Assembly: GCA_037447655.1 (NCBI GenBank)
Contig: JBBHKE010000986.1
Span: forward strand, 24,706-88,705
DNA: 64,000 bases
Source of the DNA: Zygnema cylindricum
Lineage: Eukaryota; Streptophyta; Zygnematophyceae; Zygnematales; Zygnemataceae
Direction: 5' to 3'
Part shown: in pieces, positions 1-11,374 of the stretch
Position numbering within the stretch: the first letter of the stretch is position 1
Layout: each line of letters opens with the position of its first letter
Translations under genes and position numbers: made by a program
Notes under the pieces: generated by a model
The model's input: the letters and a program-made list of their open reading frames with translations, nothing else
What the model was told of the DNA's origin: nothing
Database searches by the model: none

Positions 1-1913
1 ACTTATGTGGATTTGTTTCGGGAAAAGTGAGATGTCCACCACCGGACTTTGGTGGAACTCACTATAGATATTCATCTGGGGCTTTCCATAAAACCAACCG
101 GAGTTCACATACAACGGAAGGTGAAGGAAAATCATTGCCATAGAAAAGGGAAAATGGGAGAAGTGTATAGGAACATGTGTAGTGAGGGGAGCTAGGGTCT
201 TGGCTATTGTTCCACATTTAGGGGTTATAACTAAGCAAAAATCTGAAGAAAAAGACAAAAAAAAATGGGACTACAACAACATAAAACATCTTATACTTAG
301 AAACGTGTCTAAATCAATAGCTATCACCCTTATAATCATAACCAAGTCTTCAAAAATCTGAAAAACACTAATTAAAACATATAAAAGTGAGACTATACAT
401 AGGTTGCAGTTGGTAAAACAAGAAATAGAGGCCTATGTTTATAAAGGCGGTACCATGATAGAGTTTTGCAACGATATTGTTGCACTTAAAAAATTAGAAC
501 TTGGAGTGTGAATGATGAGGAAGAAGGGGAAGAGGAGAAACAGGATAATAACATTGAGCAGCTTCTCCACATCGGTAGTATAGGGAAGAGAGAAAAACAC
601 ACAGAAATTTCATAAAAGCTATAGTGTGCTTTTGGAGGTATAAAGGAACTAAAGTGAAAGGAGGTACTTGAGGGAGTTAAACATGATGGGGATGTCAAAG
701 AGTGTAAAGTAAAAGATTTAGAAATGAGAAAGTAAGACCAAAAATTAAAATTGGAAGAAGGGAAAAATCAAAAAATTGACGATATTCTAATAATTTTTTT
801 GGAGACTTCAATGGATTCCTAAGAAAGGGGAAAAGTAAATCTAGAAGGAGCTTCAAAGGACAAGGGAGAAAAGGAAAATTTAATGGAAGGTTTAGGGGAG
901 GAGAAATATGTTTTGGGAATCAATAGTGAAAGACTCATATAGATATATATGAAAGAGGGAAGAGAGAAAAAAATCAAAAAATGGGGTAATTATCATAAAT
1001 AATCATTTAAGTGGGGAAGATGTAGAATTTATGAGAACTTTAGTCCGGATTAGTGGTTTTTGGGTAAATTTGGGTGAGGGTGGATTTCACATCACTACCT
1101 GGTGTGATATCACTTCTGAAGATGTGCTTGTAAAAGGGTTAGCATCTGGGTATAAGTTGCATATTGGGGCGGGGGCTAGCTGTTGAAACAACAATCGGAA
1201 AATTAGATTTAGCTCGGGTGAAAAACGGATGAGGTGGATAAAATCCTTGTTCTAAGAGCTCGGATTTATGAAAAGTGGCAAGCAAAATAAAACGTGTGAT
1301 AAACAAGATGCAATGTTTATTTCGACTCGTCTAATTCACATTATTAAACACGGGGGTATTCACTTAAAAATTTATGAGGGGAAAAGGAAAAGAAAAAGAA
1401 AATATATATACATTTTTTTTTTTTTTGTTGTTTTTTTTGTGAGTTGAAAAAAAAAGTAGACTAGAAAATAAAGGGAATGTTAAAATCTCTTTATTTTATA
1501 AGTTTGTATTTGTCAACTCATCTGGGTATGTGTTGCATATTGAGGATGGGGCTGGTTGTTGAACCACAATCGAAATTAGATTTTGCTCTAGATGAAAAAA
1601 GGGATTAAGGTGAATAAAATCTCTTTTCCAAGAGCTCGGATTTATGCAAAATAAAATGTGTGATCAACAAGATGCAATGTTTATTTTGCCTGTCTATTAA
1701 CTTTCTTTTGTCATGCGGTAGGTATTTCACAAAGTTAGAGGAGAAAAGGAAGACAGACAGCCAATATATACGTTGTTAGTTTACTTTTTGTTAGTTTTTT
1801 TCGTGAGTTGAAACAAAAAGTATCAGAAAATAAAAGGAGAGTTAAAATGCATTTTGGTATTTGAGTTCCATATTTGTCAACTCACTGTATGTCAGATGGT
1901 CTTTCAAGGTTCC
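1..1913 (+). mobile_element. Decayed internal region of a non-autonomous Copia-type LTR element (5' end outside window)
   Basis: The + strand matches, block by block, the internal region of the intact element at 20147-24452, which lies on the minus strand. The Gag start region is at 1-100 (reading into the element's conserved VRCPPPGFGG-like stretch), the Gag middle at 280-480, the acidic linker near 500-550, and the RT/RNase H remnant at 900-1190. The reading frame is broken by many stops and indels. The polypurine tract near 1465-1480 and its duplicate near 1822-1838 precede the 3' LTR. The same PR-INT-RT deletions seen in the intact copy are present here, so both descend from one deleted ancestor. 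The family assignment is inferred from that comparison. Confidence 0.75.
1146..1888 (+). repeat. Internal tandem duplication of about 370 bp at the 3' end of the element
   Basis: Two consecutive diverged copies, about 1146-1517 and 1518-1888. Each runs from a CATCTGGGTAT(A/G) start through a block ending in CAACAAGATGCAATGTTTAT and a GTGAGTTGAAA(A/C)AAAAAGTA stretch, to a polypurine tract and TTTGTCAACTCA. It is a local duplication of the RNase H remnant, 3' UTR and PPT. It is absent from the intact relative at 20147-24452. Confidence 0.7.
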
Positions 1914-3093
1914 TTCTTGATATTTGTGTATTTTCTAGGTCTGTAAATAGGATGGAAAAAGGTAGAGGTAGTCTGCTTCTAACTCCTCTCTCCAAGCTCC
2001 CACACTTGTTGTAGTCACTGAAGGCTGGATAGGGAGCTAGAGCCATGGCTGCCTAAGCTCTTTAGAGAAGACAAGGGGTAAATTAGGCAGACTTACCAAA
2101 AGATAGTTGACGGTCCCAGGAATTGATCCTGGTACCTGTCGTCTGTCAATCAATCATAGCCGGTAGCTTTAACCGTTTAGTTTAGCGCTAGTATTAAGAC
2201 ATATAAGGTTTGATAATTATTTAATTTGTTACACGTAGACTTTATCATTTAACTTGAAATATATACGTAGAGCATAGATACAGTTATATAAGTACGAAGT
2301 ACGATACGGTTACAAAATAAATACCGCGCATTCTGTTTGACATCAAAAAGAATACCTCGCAAGTATTTATGACGACTACGATTGAAATCTAGATTTGATC
2401 AGACGACCGCGAAGGATGCCGAGATCGCGAAATAGGATTTTGGCGGTTTGCGATCACCGCCACATCAAATGACACGTGACGAAACCACATTGGATTGCAG
2501 TAACTCCGGGGATTACAAAAACGAATCGCGATATGACACGTGTGGACATTTTGGCCATGTTGTACGATGGCCGTACAGAAAGTACATCAACACCTGTACT
2601 TTTATGTACGATACAGTATTTTGACAGGTGTCGTACGACAATAGATAGAGTCTTAGAGGAGAGATAGGGACTTAGAAAATTTTGGGTAGATTGCTGCCTC
2701 TCCCAGAGAGCACCTTGTATAAATGGCAAACTTTGGCCAGCCATAACTATCAATTTACTTGACCATTTTCAGTGATTCTTTTTGCTGCGGACTCAAGGGA
2801 GTCCAGGCTACAAAGGGGTGTAGTCGGTCAGAGTTTTTGTCTGCCAGGGTGGCTGCATTTATAAGGGAAAGTCAAAGTGGGTGAATGTGTCCAAATCTCA
2901 TATTCTAACTTTGCATTCTGTGGTGGAACTGAGCACACAAAAAGTGTTATTTCACAGGGGTGAATCTATAGTGGGGTTTTGATTGTCAAGGGGTTAGTCA
3001 TTTGGGTTTATATCAACTTGGAGTCGGCACTATCTAGATTACCTTATTTTGGATCTGCATACTCTGAGGGCCAATGGAGGTCTTTGAGTTTCA
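1914..3093 (+). repeat. 3' LTR (LTR E) of the decayed Copia-type element
   Basis: About 1180 bp, close to the 1179-bp LTR at 20147-21325. It aligns in the opposite orientation over its whole length: it starts around TTGATATTTG(T/A)GTATTTT and ends in GGAGGTCTTTGAGTTTCA. It carries the family's conserved internal blocks: GCCATGGCTGCCT, the GATCCTGGTACC hairpin near 2130, GACACGTG boxes near 2470 and 2537, and the AGAGTTTTTGTCTGCCAG block near 2840. The start is approximate because the left edge has drifted. Confidence 0.8.
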
Positions 3094-4178
3094 TTCCTCA
3101 CACTTGTCCTAGTCACTGAGGACTCAAAGATAGCCATGGCTACCTTAAGAAATCACAAAGACAGACAAAGTTGGTAGCTGGAGGCTAGCAAAAGTGACAC
3201 GCCTATACCAGGATTTTAATCTATGTCCTACAAAAACGCTATACGGTGAAGCGGTGCTCTTAGCCCTTTGATCTAAATAAAACGTTGTTCTCTCTGGGTA
3301 ACTCTTCAATATTTAGTTGTACCCGGTGACATACGAAACAAACATGAATAAAACCGAACGAAATAGTGGACCACACGAAACGACATTACATTTATAACGG
3401 AAGAAATCAAGTGTCGGTTTTAGATCAGGCAGCTCATAGTGAAGCTAACGCACCGGCGTGGACATTTGGCGCTTTGTGAGCTAATTTGGCGGAGAAAATG
3501 TGGCACTCCATTAGTGGACTGCAAACTTTACGACGAGAGCGACTATGGCTCAAGAATTGACACGCATCAGCGCGACGGCCATGCCGTACCATGGTCTTAC
3601 AATAAGTAGAGCGACACTTGTACTCTCTTGTACCTTAAAATCTTATGATTGGATACATATATTAGTAGTAGGGGTTTAGAGAGGGGTTGAGGACTTAGAC
3701 AAATCTTAGGTAGCCACCTCTCTCCGAGAGAGCTCTTTTACAAAACATCATTTTTGAACATCTATAACTTACTACTCAATGGAGCATATTCAATGATTCT
3801 TTTTTTTATTTGGCTCAAGGGAGTCGGGCCTTTACACATGTGAAGTTTGTCATATATCTTGCCTATCATAGTGGCGGCATTTATAAGGGAAATTCAAAGT
3901 GGGGGAATGTGTTCAAACGCTCATATTCTCACTTTGCATTCTGTGGGGGAATTGAGCACACAGAATGTCTTCTTTCACAAGGGTGAATTCTAACTTTGCA
4001 TAATGTGGGGGAATTGACCACACGGAATGTCTTCTTTCACAGGGGTGAAGCACTATTGGGGATTTTGAGATTGAAGGTGTCAGTAATTCGGAATTTTATT
4101 AACTTGGAGTTGACACTATCTAGATAACCTTCAGGTGGTATACTCACTCTGAGGACCAATGGAGGTCTTAGAGTTACA
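3094..4178 (+). repeat. 5'-truncated LTR (LTR F) of the same Copia superfamily group
   Basis: Immediately follows LTR E and repeats the same order of landmarks in diverged form: CTTGTCCTAGTCACTGAGGA, GCCATGGCTACCTTA, ACCAGGATTTTAATC, GACACGCATC, the CTCTCCGAGAGAGCTC block near 3725, and a terminal ACCAATGGAGGTCTTAGAGT near 4157-4176. About 90 bp of the LTR's 5' end is missing. The 3940-4020 stretch contains a short internal duplication around the phrase GAATTGA(G/C)CACAC. No internal region of its own is visible, so it is a solo or truncated LTR. Confidence 0.65.
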
Positions 4179-4238
4179 TACTTGGTATGTGGTGCCCCAA
4201 CATGCTTGTGACAACAACCTCCAAGCCTCAAATAAAAA

Positions 4239-4600
4239 TTATAATGCACTAGCCAAGATTGTAAACCCACACGATAGAGCTTCTTTCGCGGTGCCGCTTC
4301 GAGGGGTGGCAAACCGAGGTGTGTCCTGGTGCTGGGCAATCTGCAGGCTATCAATAGCCATGGGCATATAACGGGCAAAAAGCAAAGCACGACGAGTGAG
4401 TTTTTCCAAAATAATAGTGTTAGACATCAGTGGAAATGGAAAGCTCGAAGCTTTCTGAATATCGCGACCGAGCAACGGTTGTCGCCCAAATAAAACATAG
4501 TACGGGTGGATATTAGCCAGACTAGCCTGAACTGACATGCGATATCAGATGGTAATGTAGCCGGGGGACTCTCTCCAGTAATTGATGGTTGTCCACAATC
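4239..4600 (-). pseudogene. Gypsy integrase C-terminal fragment
   Basis: The minus-strand frame reads YRMSVQASLANIHPYYVLFG, followed by RQPLLGRD. This is the end of the rve core of Ty3/Gypsy integrases (family pattern: R-x-S-x-Q-x-S-G-x-S-P-x-x-L-x-F-G-R). Residues upstream in the same frame (WTTINYWRES...YITI) fit the integrase lead-in but include a stop. The catalytic DDE residues and the zinc-binding HHCC head are absent. A deletion has joined this tail to the methyltransferase fragment immediately upstream (4580-4845). Non-functional remnant. Confidence 0.7.
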
Positions 4601-5270
4601 CGAATGTCTTGTGGGAGGGCAGTATGCATATGCTCGTATACAAATTTTGGTAACAAATGCGGGTATTGGGAATGCAACATATTACAATGGTGTAATTGTG
4701 CTTTCCGTGCTAATAGATCAATTTCATTCGAAAAATAAAATCGGATTAATAATTCATTTCGCAAACATGCTAGAAAAGAAGTGCCTAATCCAGCAAAGAG
4801 GTCCAAAATCTCCAATCCATTTGGATGAGGTTTCAATTCGACCGGATTCCAATTAATGGGAAGAAATCTAGAAGAGTCAGTAGGGACTAGGATTGTGGGA
4901 GAGACCGGAGAAAGTGGAATTGACAATGTTTGGTTATAGATTCGGTCAACTTCCCTCGTATCTACAAGAAAACTAGGGTCACTCAAAATTTCTGGTAAGT
5001 AAGAACCATTGGGCATAATTTCTTCTGCTAACAATGAATGAAATATTTCGGCCCCTACTGAATTCCTTGAAAACGCAGGTATGGATGTGGCCGAATTTGC
5101 CATAACAGGCATAGGCTTCCTAGCGGAAATTAACGGAATGCAGATTTTGCGTTCGGGGAAGTTAGTGGGCCAATAAGAAAATGTTTGATCATACATGTCA
5201 ACTCCACCCCTACGCGAAATTTAACGTGTTGTCCCACTTTGCATGCATAGTCACTACATTTAGTGACCTG
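4522..5270 (-). pseudogene. Gypsy polyprotein fragment: retropepsin C-terminus fused to a C5-cytosine DNA methyltransferase N-terminal region
   Basis: An open frame of 224 codons (5196 to 4522). Residues 1-25 (MYDQTFSYWP...) continue the retropepsin-like fold that begins at 5827. Residues 118-205 show C5-MTase hallmarks: SAM-binding motif I (LDLFAGLGT, residues 131-139), the acidic motif II (NEID, 157-160), and a motif III-like LPQDI (194-198). Spacing and order fit the family. The catalytic PCQ motif IV and everything after it are missing: the frame runs directly into the integrase tail region. Known from the literature, as I recall it: some streptophyte-alga (Klebsormidium) and dinoflagellate retrotransposons carry a cytosine methyltransferase. 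Inference: this is a deleted copy of such a Gypsy element. Catalytically dead as it stands. Confidence 0.72.
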
Positions 5271-5425
5271 AGCGTGAACCGAGATCTAGCAAAGCCTGTG
5301 GCCGTTCCGCTCTGGAACCTGAAAACGAGCGGTTCCTTAGTGATTCCTATGACTAGCTCGGTTTTACCCGCTGATGTTAACAACCGAGTAGAAGTGGACA
5401 GAAGCTTGTTCGGAGTCAGACCAAG

Positions 5426-5827
5426 CTAGAGTGCAAATCTAGAGCCCAATATCATCGGCTTTGCACCTGTATCCATGAGGGGCAGGGATGGGGCTATACC
5501 ATTGATGAAGAATGCGCACTTCCCATTATCCAAAATGTTGATGTGACGATCGAGGCAATTTCGCTCCTCTATGGAAATAGACTTAATAGCAACCAGATTT
5601 TTGTGCAGCTGAAGTGCTTGTAACGCGGTAGCTCCAGCTGAGCTATCGGACGTAAAGGAGATAGGGGAGATTTTTGGTGAATCTGAAATCATAGTGGATA
5701 GAATGCACAAGCGTTCTTTTACGCAGTGTGCCTCGTGTATAGTTCGATCCACTTTGTTGAGAGCTTCATTTGCGATGGCTGAAGCGGTTTCGGGCAAGGG
5801 AGGAGAAAGCTCTTTAGTGAATGACAA
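5426..5827 (-). pseudogene. Gypsy retropepsin (aspartic protease) N-terminal fragment
   Basis: A 133-codon minus frame. The active-site triad MDTGAKPMILG is near residues 118-128 (D119-T120-G121), preceded by the hydrophobic SLPL strand and followed by a glycine-rich turn, as in Ty3/Gypsy proteases. The upstream residues (KNLVAIKSISIEERNC) resemble a Gag-PR linker. The frame stops shortly after the active site. The rest of the fold is read in other frames through 5430-5180 and joins the feature at 4522-5270. It lies between the Gag zinc-knuckle region (6116-6448) and the MTase fragment, which fits Gag-PR-MTase order. Confidence 0.65.
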
Positions 5828-6115
5828 AGGATTGCGTTTGTTAGGAGTTTTACAGTCATGGCTGTGATCAATTGAACCTTTGTCGAACGTAACCTCTCAT
5901 TGTTTAATGGTGGAATCTCGTAAGATTCGACCCGCCAACATGGGCATGTGTACAACCGTGCGAGCCATGCCAGTAAATTGTGGTTTCATTTGAGTCATGA
6001 AGGCTGCGAATTGTTCTTTCATCACAACCGCCATTTGCTCTTGCATTTCTAAATGCTCTATTTCTCTTCGAGATACCTTAGGTAGAGTGGTGTCCTTCTC
6101 CGGTTCTTTAAGCGG

Positions 6116-7502
6116 TTAAACCGGTTTTGCGGATCGAGCGGGAATGCCACCATTTTTAATTTGGTTTTGACAGGAAAATTTCGGGTTCTTTATATGACAA
6201 CTTTGGACGTAGTTTCCGGTTTGTTTGCAATGTGTACAAGTAACTCTTTTGTCTGGACACATTCGGGCATCATGCCTCGTCTTCCCGCATCGAAAACACA
6301 ATCGGTTTCCAAGAGCAACAGGTGGGGTTCCCATGCCCGGGACTTTAGGGGGCCAATTGTTAGGACGAGGATTGTTCCATGGTGGAACAATCGGTTCTTT
6401 CGAGAATGTTTTAGGACGGCCATGGGCTTCCCACCAACAATTTTGCATTTAGTATTCCACGGCATGCTGGGCGGCTTGGTCGAAAGTTAACTTCAAGCAG
6501 TACGTTTGAGTCAAGTGACTCTGAATAAATTTCTTAGACTCACTCGAAAACTATCCTACAAATTTTTGGGCAGCTTCAGCATCCGACATTAAGTCCGGCA
6601 ATGCTTCACAAAGAGCTTCCATGTGAGCACGCATGGCAGGGGCGGTCTCTCCCAACTTCCATTCAAAGTTCATTAACTCACGAACTTGGTCAGGGTTTTG
6701 CATACGGTATTCCGCTTGCACCATTTCAAACATGACTGAGAGTTGATCCTGTATAGGGATCGTCATCGTTGGTCATCTTAGGATTCTAGCAAACTATAGC
6801 AAACGTGCAACTATAGCAAACTCTTGTGGTATTTCCGCAACTGCTGCTGTAATAACATCGCCGTTGAGATCGAGGACTTCCAAGATAGCCGGTTGGTATG
6901 GAATCTCTGGTTGTCCTGTAATAGCAGGACTCCGAGCGAAAGCCGGAGAAAACTGTGTCATTGCAAGTACGGAATCATACTTGCGAGAATAAAGAGTAGG
7001 TCTGAACCGCAAAGGTAGCGGCCTAAAAGAGAGAAAGCGACCCGTAGATCGAATCGATCTTGGTACCGAAATGCAAGATCACGCATTTCGGTATCAAATA
7101 GCATTAAAAAATGCGATAAAGTCATGGTGTCATTCATTCCTCAAAAACAGAAATGAAGGCGTCCCCCTCCCTCGGATGTGTAAGCCATTTCTAATAATGG
7201 AATGCTTTGGGATAAAATTGGATGGGTAATTTGCGAAAACCAAAAAGAAAATGAATCGGAATCCGACACGTCAAGGTAATCGTGGTCAGATTCCTCTTGG
7301 AAAATTGTGGAAGAGACTGATGATAAGGAAGATACTGAGGTGAGAGTGGATCGAACCGAAGGGGAAATTTGACCCGAGATATATAGGGAAAGATGGTCCA
7401 AAAGACTAGATAAATCTGATGGTCCGTTTTCCGTGGGCCTAATTGAGGCCGCAATCGAGTGGTTCCGACAGGATAATCAAGATTATCCCAATCGGTGGGC
7501 AT
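6116..7502 (-). pseudogene. Gypsy Gag fragments with a CCHC zinc knuckle
   Basis: Frame-shifted Gag on the minus strand. A possible N-terminus is at 7502-7141. Capsid-like pieces at 7140-6950 read MTLSHFLMLFDTEMRDLAF, and at 6766-6551 read MTIPIQDQLSVMFEMVQAEY. The nucleocapsid region is at 6448-6116, with CFRCGKTRHDARMC as a good CX2CX4HX4C knuckle. A second CTHC...C knuckle has lost its histidine (N instead of H). Several stops and frame changes make it non-functional. It is 5' to the protease at 5827 in the same orientation, so it is taken as the same element. Confidence 0.65.
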
Positions 7503-9240
7503 AAAAATGATAACACCAAATGGTGACTAGATAACAAACCCAATCTATCTGATATACTTCAAATGCCAGGCCACACCACTCTTTTGTCCAATCAGCCAAT
7601 CAATCTCTAACAAGGCCTCGATGGCCAAATCTATCAGGAAGTCGTATTACCAAAACCTTCACCCTGTAAACAAGGGGACAAGGCCGAAGGGCTAGATCTA
7701 TAAAGGCAAAAAACTTATTATCCAGGCACTCCCAAGTGCAAATCTAAAGCGGCACAATCCACAAAAGTGCTAACCAATGCCTCCAACGGCAAGATCTATG
7801 GAAGAAATTCCACTCCGGGCAAAACAAACTCAGCCAAGTTCACTCAAGGCTAGATAGCAAGCAAGGAAAGCTGGACAAATGCAATGCTCAATACAAGTGG
7901 ATTAACACTAATCCAGTCCAAACACGATCCCTCTATAGGATCAACCGACTACCTTAACACACGCCTGCACCCGCAAGGCATCGTGATACTTACATAAAAC
8001 TCTTAGCAATCTGGTGATTGCCAAGGGTGAACTGCGGTTGTTCGCTACAACCGAAGTTATGCAGAGCTCCCAAGAACAGATCCGCTCCACTAACTCCACT
8101 CCTTAGTGAAGTATGTCTCAATGTGAGCAAACGATGCTCAAAATATATAACAAAGAAAATGGGGAAAACAAAAACCAAATACTTAGGTTAGTGTAGTATA
8201 TCGTTGGCCGAAAATTGGCCAATAAGGTAAAACGTCAACTAACAAGCAAATAGTAATTATAAATGTAGAGCTAGTTATAGATACTTGTAGAAATGTATCT
8301 ATAAATATTTATTTTTGATATATATATATATATATTTTTTTAAATATTTTTGTTTTTTTTTCTTTAAATAAAAAGAAAACCGAAATTGAAATAAAAACAA
8401 ACAAGCAAGTAAAGAAAATAACACAATTTTCAATTGCAGGAATACTAAGCCGATGGATGATCGTTAGGCCCCACAGTCTATTTATATTCCTTGCAGGAGT
8501 TATCTTTATCGAGAATAATCTGAATTTATACTTAAATAAAATGAATCAAAACATAAACAACCGCGAAAGATAAATAAAAACTGAAAATGACAATATGCCC
8601 GACACTTATGAGGTTTGAGATAACCAAACTCAAAAGATGCGCAAAAGCCAAATAGAAATAAATACACACTCTCAAGAAATAAAAAAACAAATCAATAATC
8701 CCAACATGCAACTTTCACACTTATTAAAATTTAGCCACAGCTGGGGAAAGAAGTTTGTGTTGTGAGATCGAGGTCGAAATCCACTCAAAAGGAAGAGAAA
8801 AGTGAAGGGAAACCGTGTAGGTCTTTGCGGAAGCCGTATAGATTAATATGTAAGGCTTCACAAGATATTGATAATGTAATGAAAAACTAGACGCTTTACG
8901 CAAAGGCAGAAAAACGCCTCTAAGCTGTCCGGACAATTTAACAAATAAAAAGATGGCTGCAAAAAATCGTCAATACTGAAAATAATTAAAATGAATAATT
9001 CTTGCACTTGAAAATTGTGTACAGGAAATGATCCGAAATGAACTAATTAACAAAAACTACGCCTAGCGAAAATAGGCCAATCAGAGTACAGCGTGCTATG
9101 TAAGTATTGGCGTCTAGTTTGGATTCAGCCAAGAGGATGCCGAAATCCTATGCCCTACGTTACAGAATCTATAACCTACGGATTAAAACCCTTCCTATCT
9201 ACATGTGAATGCGTGAACCTCTAAATGTTTCACGACTTTT
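7503..9240. other. Non-coding stretch upstream of the Gypsy Gag; probable leader/LTR sequence, not resolved
   Basis: No credible protein frame on either strand. It includes C/A-rich sequence (7560-7980), an AT-rich patch with TATATATATATA near 8318-8332, and A-rich sequence up to 8700. By position it should hold the 5' LTR and leader of the minus-strand Gypsy element. I could not find a second LTR copy or a clean TG...CA boundary. A 35-bp core near 9206-9240 (AAAACCCTTCCTATCTACAT onward) recurs inverted near 10815-10850. Confidence 0.4.
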
Positions 9241-9840
9241 AAATGTCCAATCGCGTGACTTCGTCAGAATTGACAATCGCTTTGTCTGTCACACGCGTCA
9301 ACGGTCCAGATGAGATATTACGAAAATCGTATACTTTGCGTCGACGGTCGAGATGCTCCCTCGCGGAAAATGATTCCAAATTGTCGTCCGCCAAGATTTC
9401 GGGAAATGAAAGTAGGTACGGTAGGACCGAAGGTACGATCCAATTTGTAGTCGCGTAAATTCCGAAAAAGGTAAGTCGTACGGTTTACGTGAAATCACCA
9501 AAGTAGCCGTCGGCGGAAATCGCGGGCGATAGATGTGGTACGGAAAGATTATTTCCATCGACGTGAATTCGAATATGAGTCGTCGGCGGAAATTCCAGGA
9601 TATAAAAACAGGTACGCCAAGACCGCAAGTACGGTCCAATATGTGACCGCGAGAATTCCGGTCAACTTAAGTCGTACGGTTGACGCGAAATAATCAAATC
9701 CACCATCGACATAAATCGCCTAAAATATACGTCGTATGGTAAGATCGCGGGTACGGTCCAAATCGTCATCCCGGATATTACGGAAAATGTAGGTTGTACG
9801 ATACACGTCGTACAGTACTGCGAAACCCAAATAACACCCA
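9241..9840. repeat. Degenerate GTAC-rich tandem repeat, unit roughly 180 bp
   Basis: Phrases such as GGTACG(A/G)TCCAA(T/A), GTCGTACGGTT(T/G)ACG(T/C)GAAAT and CG(G/A)CGGAAAT recur at about 9410-9520, 9630-9700 and 9750-9800 with heavy divergence. CGTACG and GTAC tetramers are very dense. Open frames across it are by-products of the CG-rich composition. It may be part of a Gypsy LTR. Confidence 0.45.
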
Positions 9841-9869
9841 AATACAAATTAGTGTAGCGGTTGCATGTC

Positions 9870-10462
9870 CTAACACCTAAATATATACAAAAAAAATGGC
9901 CGACGAGATAAGGCGATATCTGTAGAACTTCCTAATAGTTCCGTCGTAGATGATGTAATATACACCGAGTAGCAACCAGACACTGGGATATTTGTCTTCC
10001 CCCAGTTCCATAAATCCAAAGGAACCACCACTTTGGTTCCTTTCAGATTTCCGGGGTCTTGAACGGTACATAGTTTCTTCCACACGCTCAAACTCATATT
10101 GAGCCGGGTCCAAATGGCCATTCCTAACAGAATTTCGATTTGAGTCCCTTCCACCACCAAGAAGGGAAGCTCAATTTTCACCTGTTAGCCTCGGTCATCA
10201 GAAAACTCGATTTCCAAGGCCTTGATTATTCCATGGACTGGTTCACTACCGCTGCATACGGTGCTTGAGCAAATATTGCTCGGGCAAATTTTGCGTCGGA
10301 GTTCCTCGGGCATTTTCTATAAAGAGAGGTGGTTATGAGGTTGGGGAGTGCTTTGGTGTCGACCACAGCATTGTCATGCCGCATCGTATCGCTTGCTAGT
10401 ACGCACAGTATGGGGCACGCTGGCACGATTTTTGGCACGCGCGGACGGTATTTTTCATGCAC
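9870..10462 (-). pseudogene. Second Gypsy retropepsin fragment with altered active site
   Basis: Minus-strand frames show VVDTKALPNLI at about 10375-10343, in the position of the protease D-T/S-G-A active site, with K replacing G. About 55 codons later, a frame-shifted piece reads LPFLVVEGTQIEILLGMAIW, a retropepsin-like flap and ILLG strand. The wording differs from the protease at 5426-5827, so this is another Gypsy lineage. No Gag or RT in the same orientation is adjacent. Isolated and inactive. Confidence 0.55.
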
Positions 10463-11374
10463 TCACGATTTCTTGCACACACGGTTAGTTTGCTCGCGTT
10501 ATCGCCGTTTTATCTATTTGGGACGTGTACGCGATTCGCGTGCACGTTTCGTTTGAACATGTACTAATTTAGTGCGATTTGTTTCATTTCGTGCGTAGGT
10601 ACACGATTTTGGAGTATAAACGTGGAATATCGTTTGGGTAACGCATCGCGATTTCTAAAGTATTTCGTGCATTATGGTTCGTTTCGTGCGTATGCACGCG
10701 ATTTCAGAGTATAGACACCAAGTATCGTTAGGCGACGAAGCGCAATTTCCGAGAGCGTTGGCGACGTTTTGATGTACCTTCATTCATTTAAGTTGGGAAC
10801 CCATGTAGGTTCGCGCATACATGTAGTTAGGAAGGGTTTTTACCCTCGGACGTTGGATTTTGTTAGGCGTACGGCAAACGATGTTGGCCGCCTATTGGCC
10901 AACATCTTAAAATGTTCCATTCATGTAAAGTAGGCTAGACTTAGGCTGGTTTCGCTCTAGGCATAGCTTAGTCCCTACTTAGGCATTCTCAAACTTAGAG
11001 AATTTAGCTTTTGGACAAGAATTTTCTCTTGGCGGCGCAACTTTTCTCTTGCTCTCTCTCTCTCACTGATTGCTCAAGTTTATTCTTTCCTTTTGCTAGC
11101 TAGCTGTAGAGGTTAGATAGTTTACGTATATTCTCCCTTGTAATTCTGCCCACGCTTTTAATCCACGCGGCTTCAAGGGTAATCCATTTCAGTTTTTTCT
11201 CTTCCCTTCTCTCACACCTGCGGTTAAGGATATCTCCATCTATGATTTCCTCAAACCCAGTCATATGTCTTGGGAAATCCCGGCCTATGCAGCCGTTCAA
11301 TCCCCAATTTCATTGTTTCCTGGTCTGGCACCGCACTGGACAGCTGCATTTCCGACGCGTAGCTGGCACCACTG
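10463..11374. other. No gene seen; probable Gypsy LTR or leader sequence
   Basis: Contains two diverged copies (about 10565-10680 and 10681-10760) of a block around TTTCGTGCGTA(G/T)G(T/C)ACACGATTT. It also holds the inverted counterpart of the 9206-9240 core, and a CT-rich patch at 11050-11070. It sits directly upstream, in the right orientation, of the + strand Gypsy RT, so it is plausibly 5' sequence of that element, but LTR borders could not be set. Confidence 0.35.

Noticed and set aside
6161-6490. + strand frames of 75-109 codons
   Set aside because: Antisense to the Gypsy Gag zinc-knuckle region on the minus strand, no motif of their own.
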